Source of the DNA: Harmothoe impar
Lineage: Eukaryota > Annelida > Polychaeta > Phyllodocida > Polynoidae
NCBI GenBank assembly: GCA_947462335.1
Contig: OX381706.1
Coordinates: 18,886,784-18,950,783, forward strand
Direction of reading: 5' to 3'
Length of the DNA: 64,000 bases
Of the stretch, positions 63,904 to 64,000 are shown in pieces. Each line of letters opens with the position of its first letter. The stretch's first letter is position 1. The position numbers were made by a program, and so were the translations under genes. The notes under the pieces were generated by a model. It worked only from the letters and a program-made list of their open reading frames with translations, had not been told where the DNA came from and did no database searches.

Positions 63904-64000
63904 AGGGACATGGTTAGCAGGATATCTATTCAGCAGCTGGCACAAGGGGACATAGGGGACATGGTTAGCAAGATATTTAATTAGTAGCTGGCACAAGAGA
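63904..64000. repeat. Two tandem 50-base units at the window edge
   Basis: GGGACATGGTTAGCAxGATAT and CAGCTGGCACAAG repeat 52 bases apart, directly upstream of exon e1's acceptor. Confidence 0.7.

Overview
The window looks like intron-rich DNA from an invertebrate deuterostome. The reasons are a very large mosaic gene built from CCP/sushi, HYR, EGF, VWA, pentraxin/LamG-like and GCC2_GCC3 modules, a typical animal tRNA-His(GTG), an ankyrin/SOCS-box gene, and many short inverted-repeat (MITE-like) elements. Long G/C runs and frequent AGGCCT words remind me of echinoderm DNA, but hemichordate or amphioxus is not excluded. No bacterial-type gene organisation is present.

Layout. (1) 1-3044: repeats only. 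(2) 3045-4758, minus strand: the 3' part of an ankyrin-repeat and SOCS-box (ASB-type) gene in two exons whose phases and repeat pattern join exactly. (3) 4759-12342: intergenic or 5'-intron DNA dominated by MITEs, including a nested pair at 9.6-10.6 kb. (4) 12343-63884, minus strand: one giant gene, whose 5' end lies beyond the right edge. I resolved 44 coding exons, about 7.55 kb of coding sequence or roughly 2,500 residues, by joining splice sites and reading phases. All but one of the 43 junctions are phase-consistent. (5) A tRNA-His(GTG) sits at 16297-16368 inside the intron between exons 40 and 41 of that gene.

The giant gene reads, N- to C-terminal: CCP x3 - HYR x2 - CCP - SVEP1-like linker domain (X) - GCC2_GCC3 x3 - EGF-like repeats - VWA (two exons, degenerate MIDAS) - EGF-like repeats with an unrecognised insert of about 105 residues - EGF-like repeats - pentraxin/LamG-like domain (five exons) - HYR - CCP - second X domain - GCC2_GCC3 x3 - short Cys-rich stalk - one transmembrane helix - cytoplasmic tail of about 155 residues with eight tyrosines. 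The first part follows the domain order of SVEP1 (polydom), a secreted protein in vertebrates. Here the order is partly repeated and ends in a membrane anchor and a tail with SH2-ligand-like motifs. I read it as a SVEP1-related giant cell-surface receptor or adhesion protein, and I see this as the most interesting system in the window.

The introns hold at least a dozen TIR elements, three of them nested, plus several minisatellites. One minisatellite repeats the 3' end and splice donor of exon 2. No convincing protein-coding gene was found on the plus strand.
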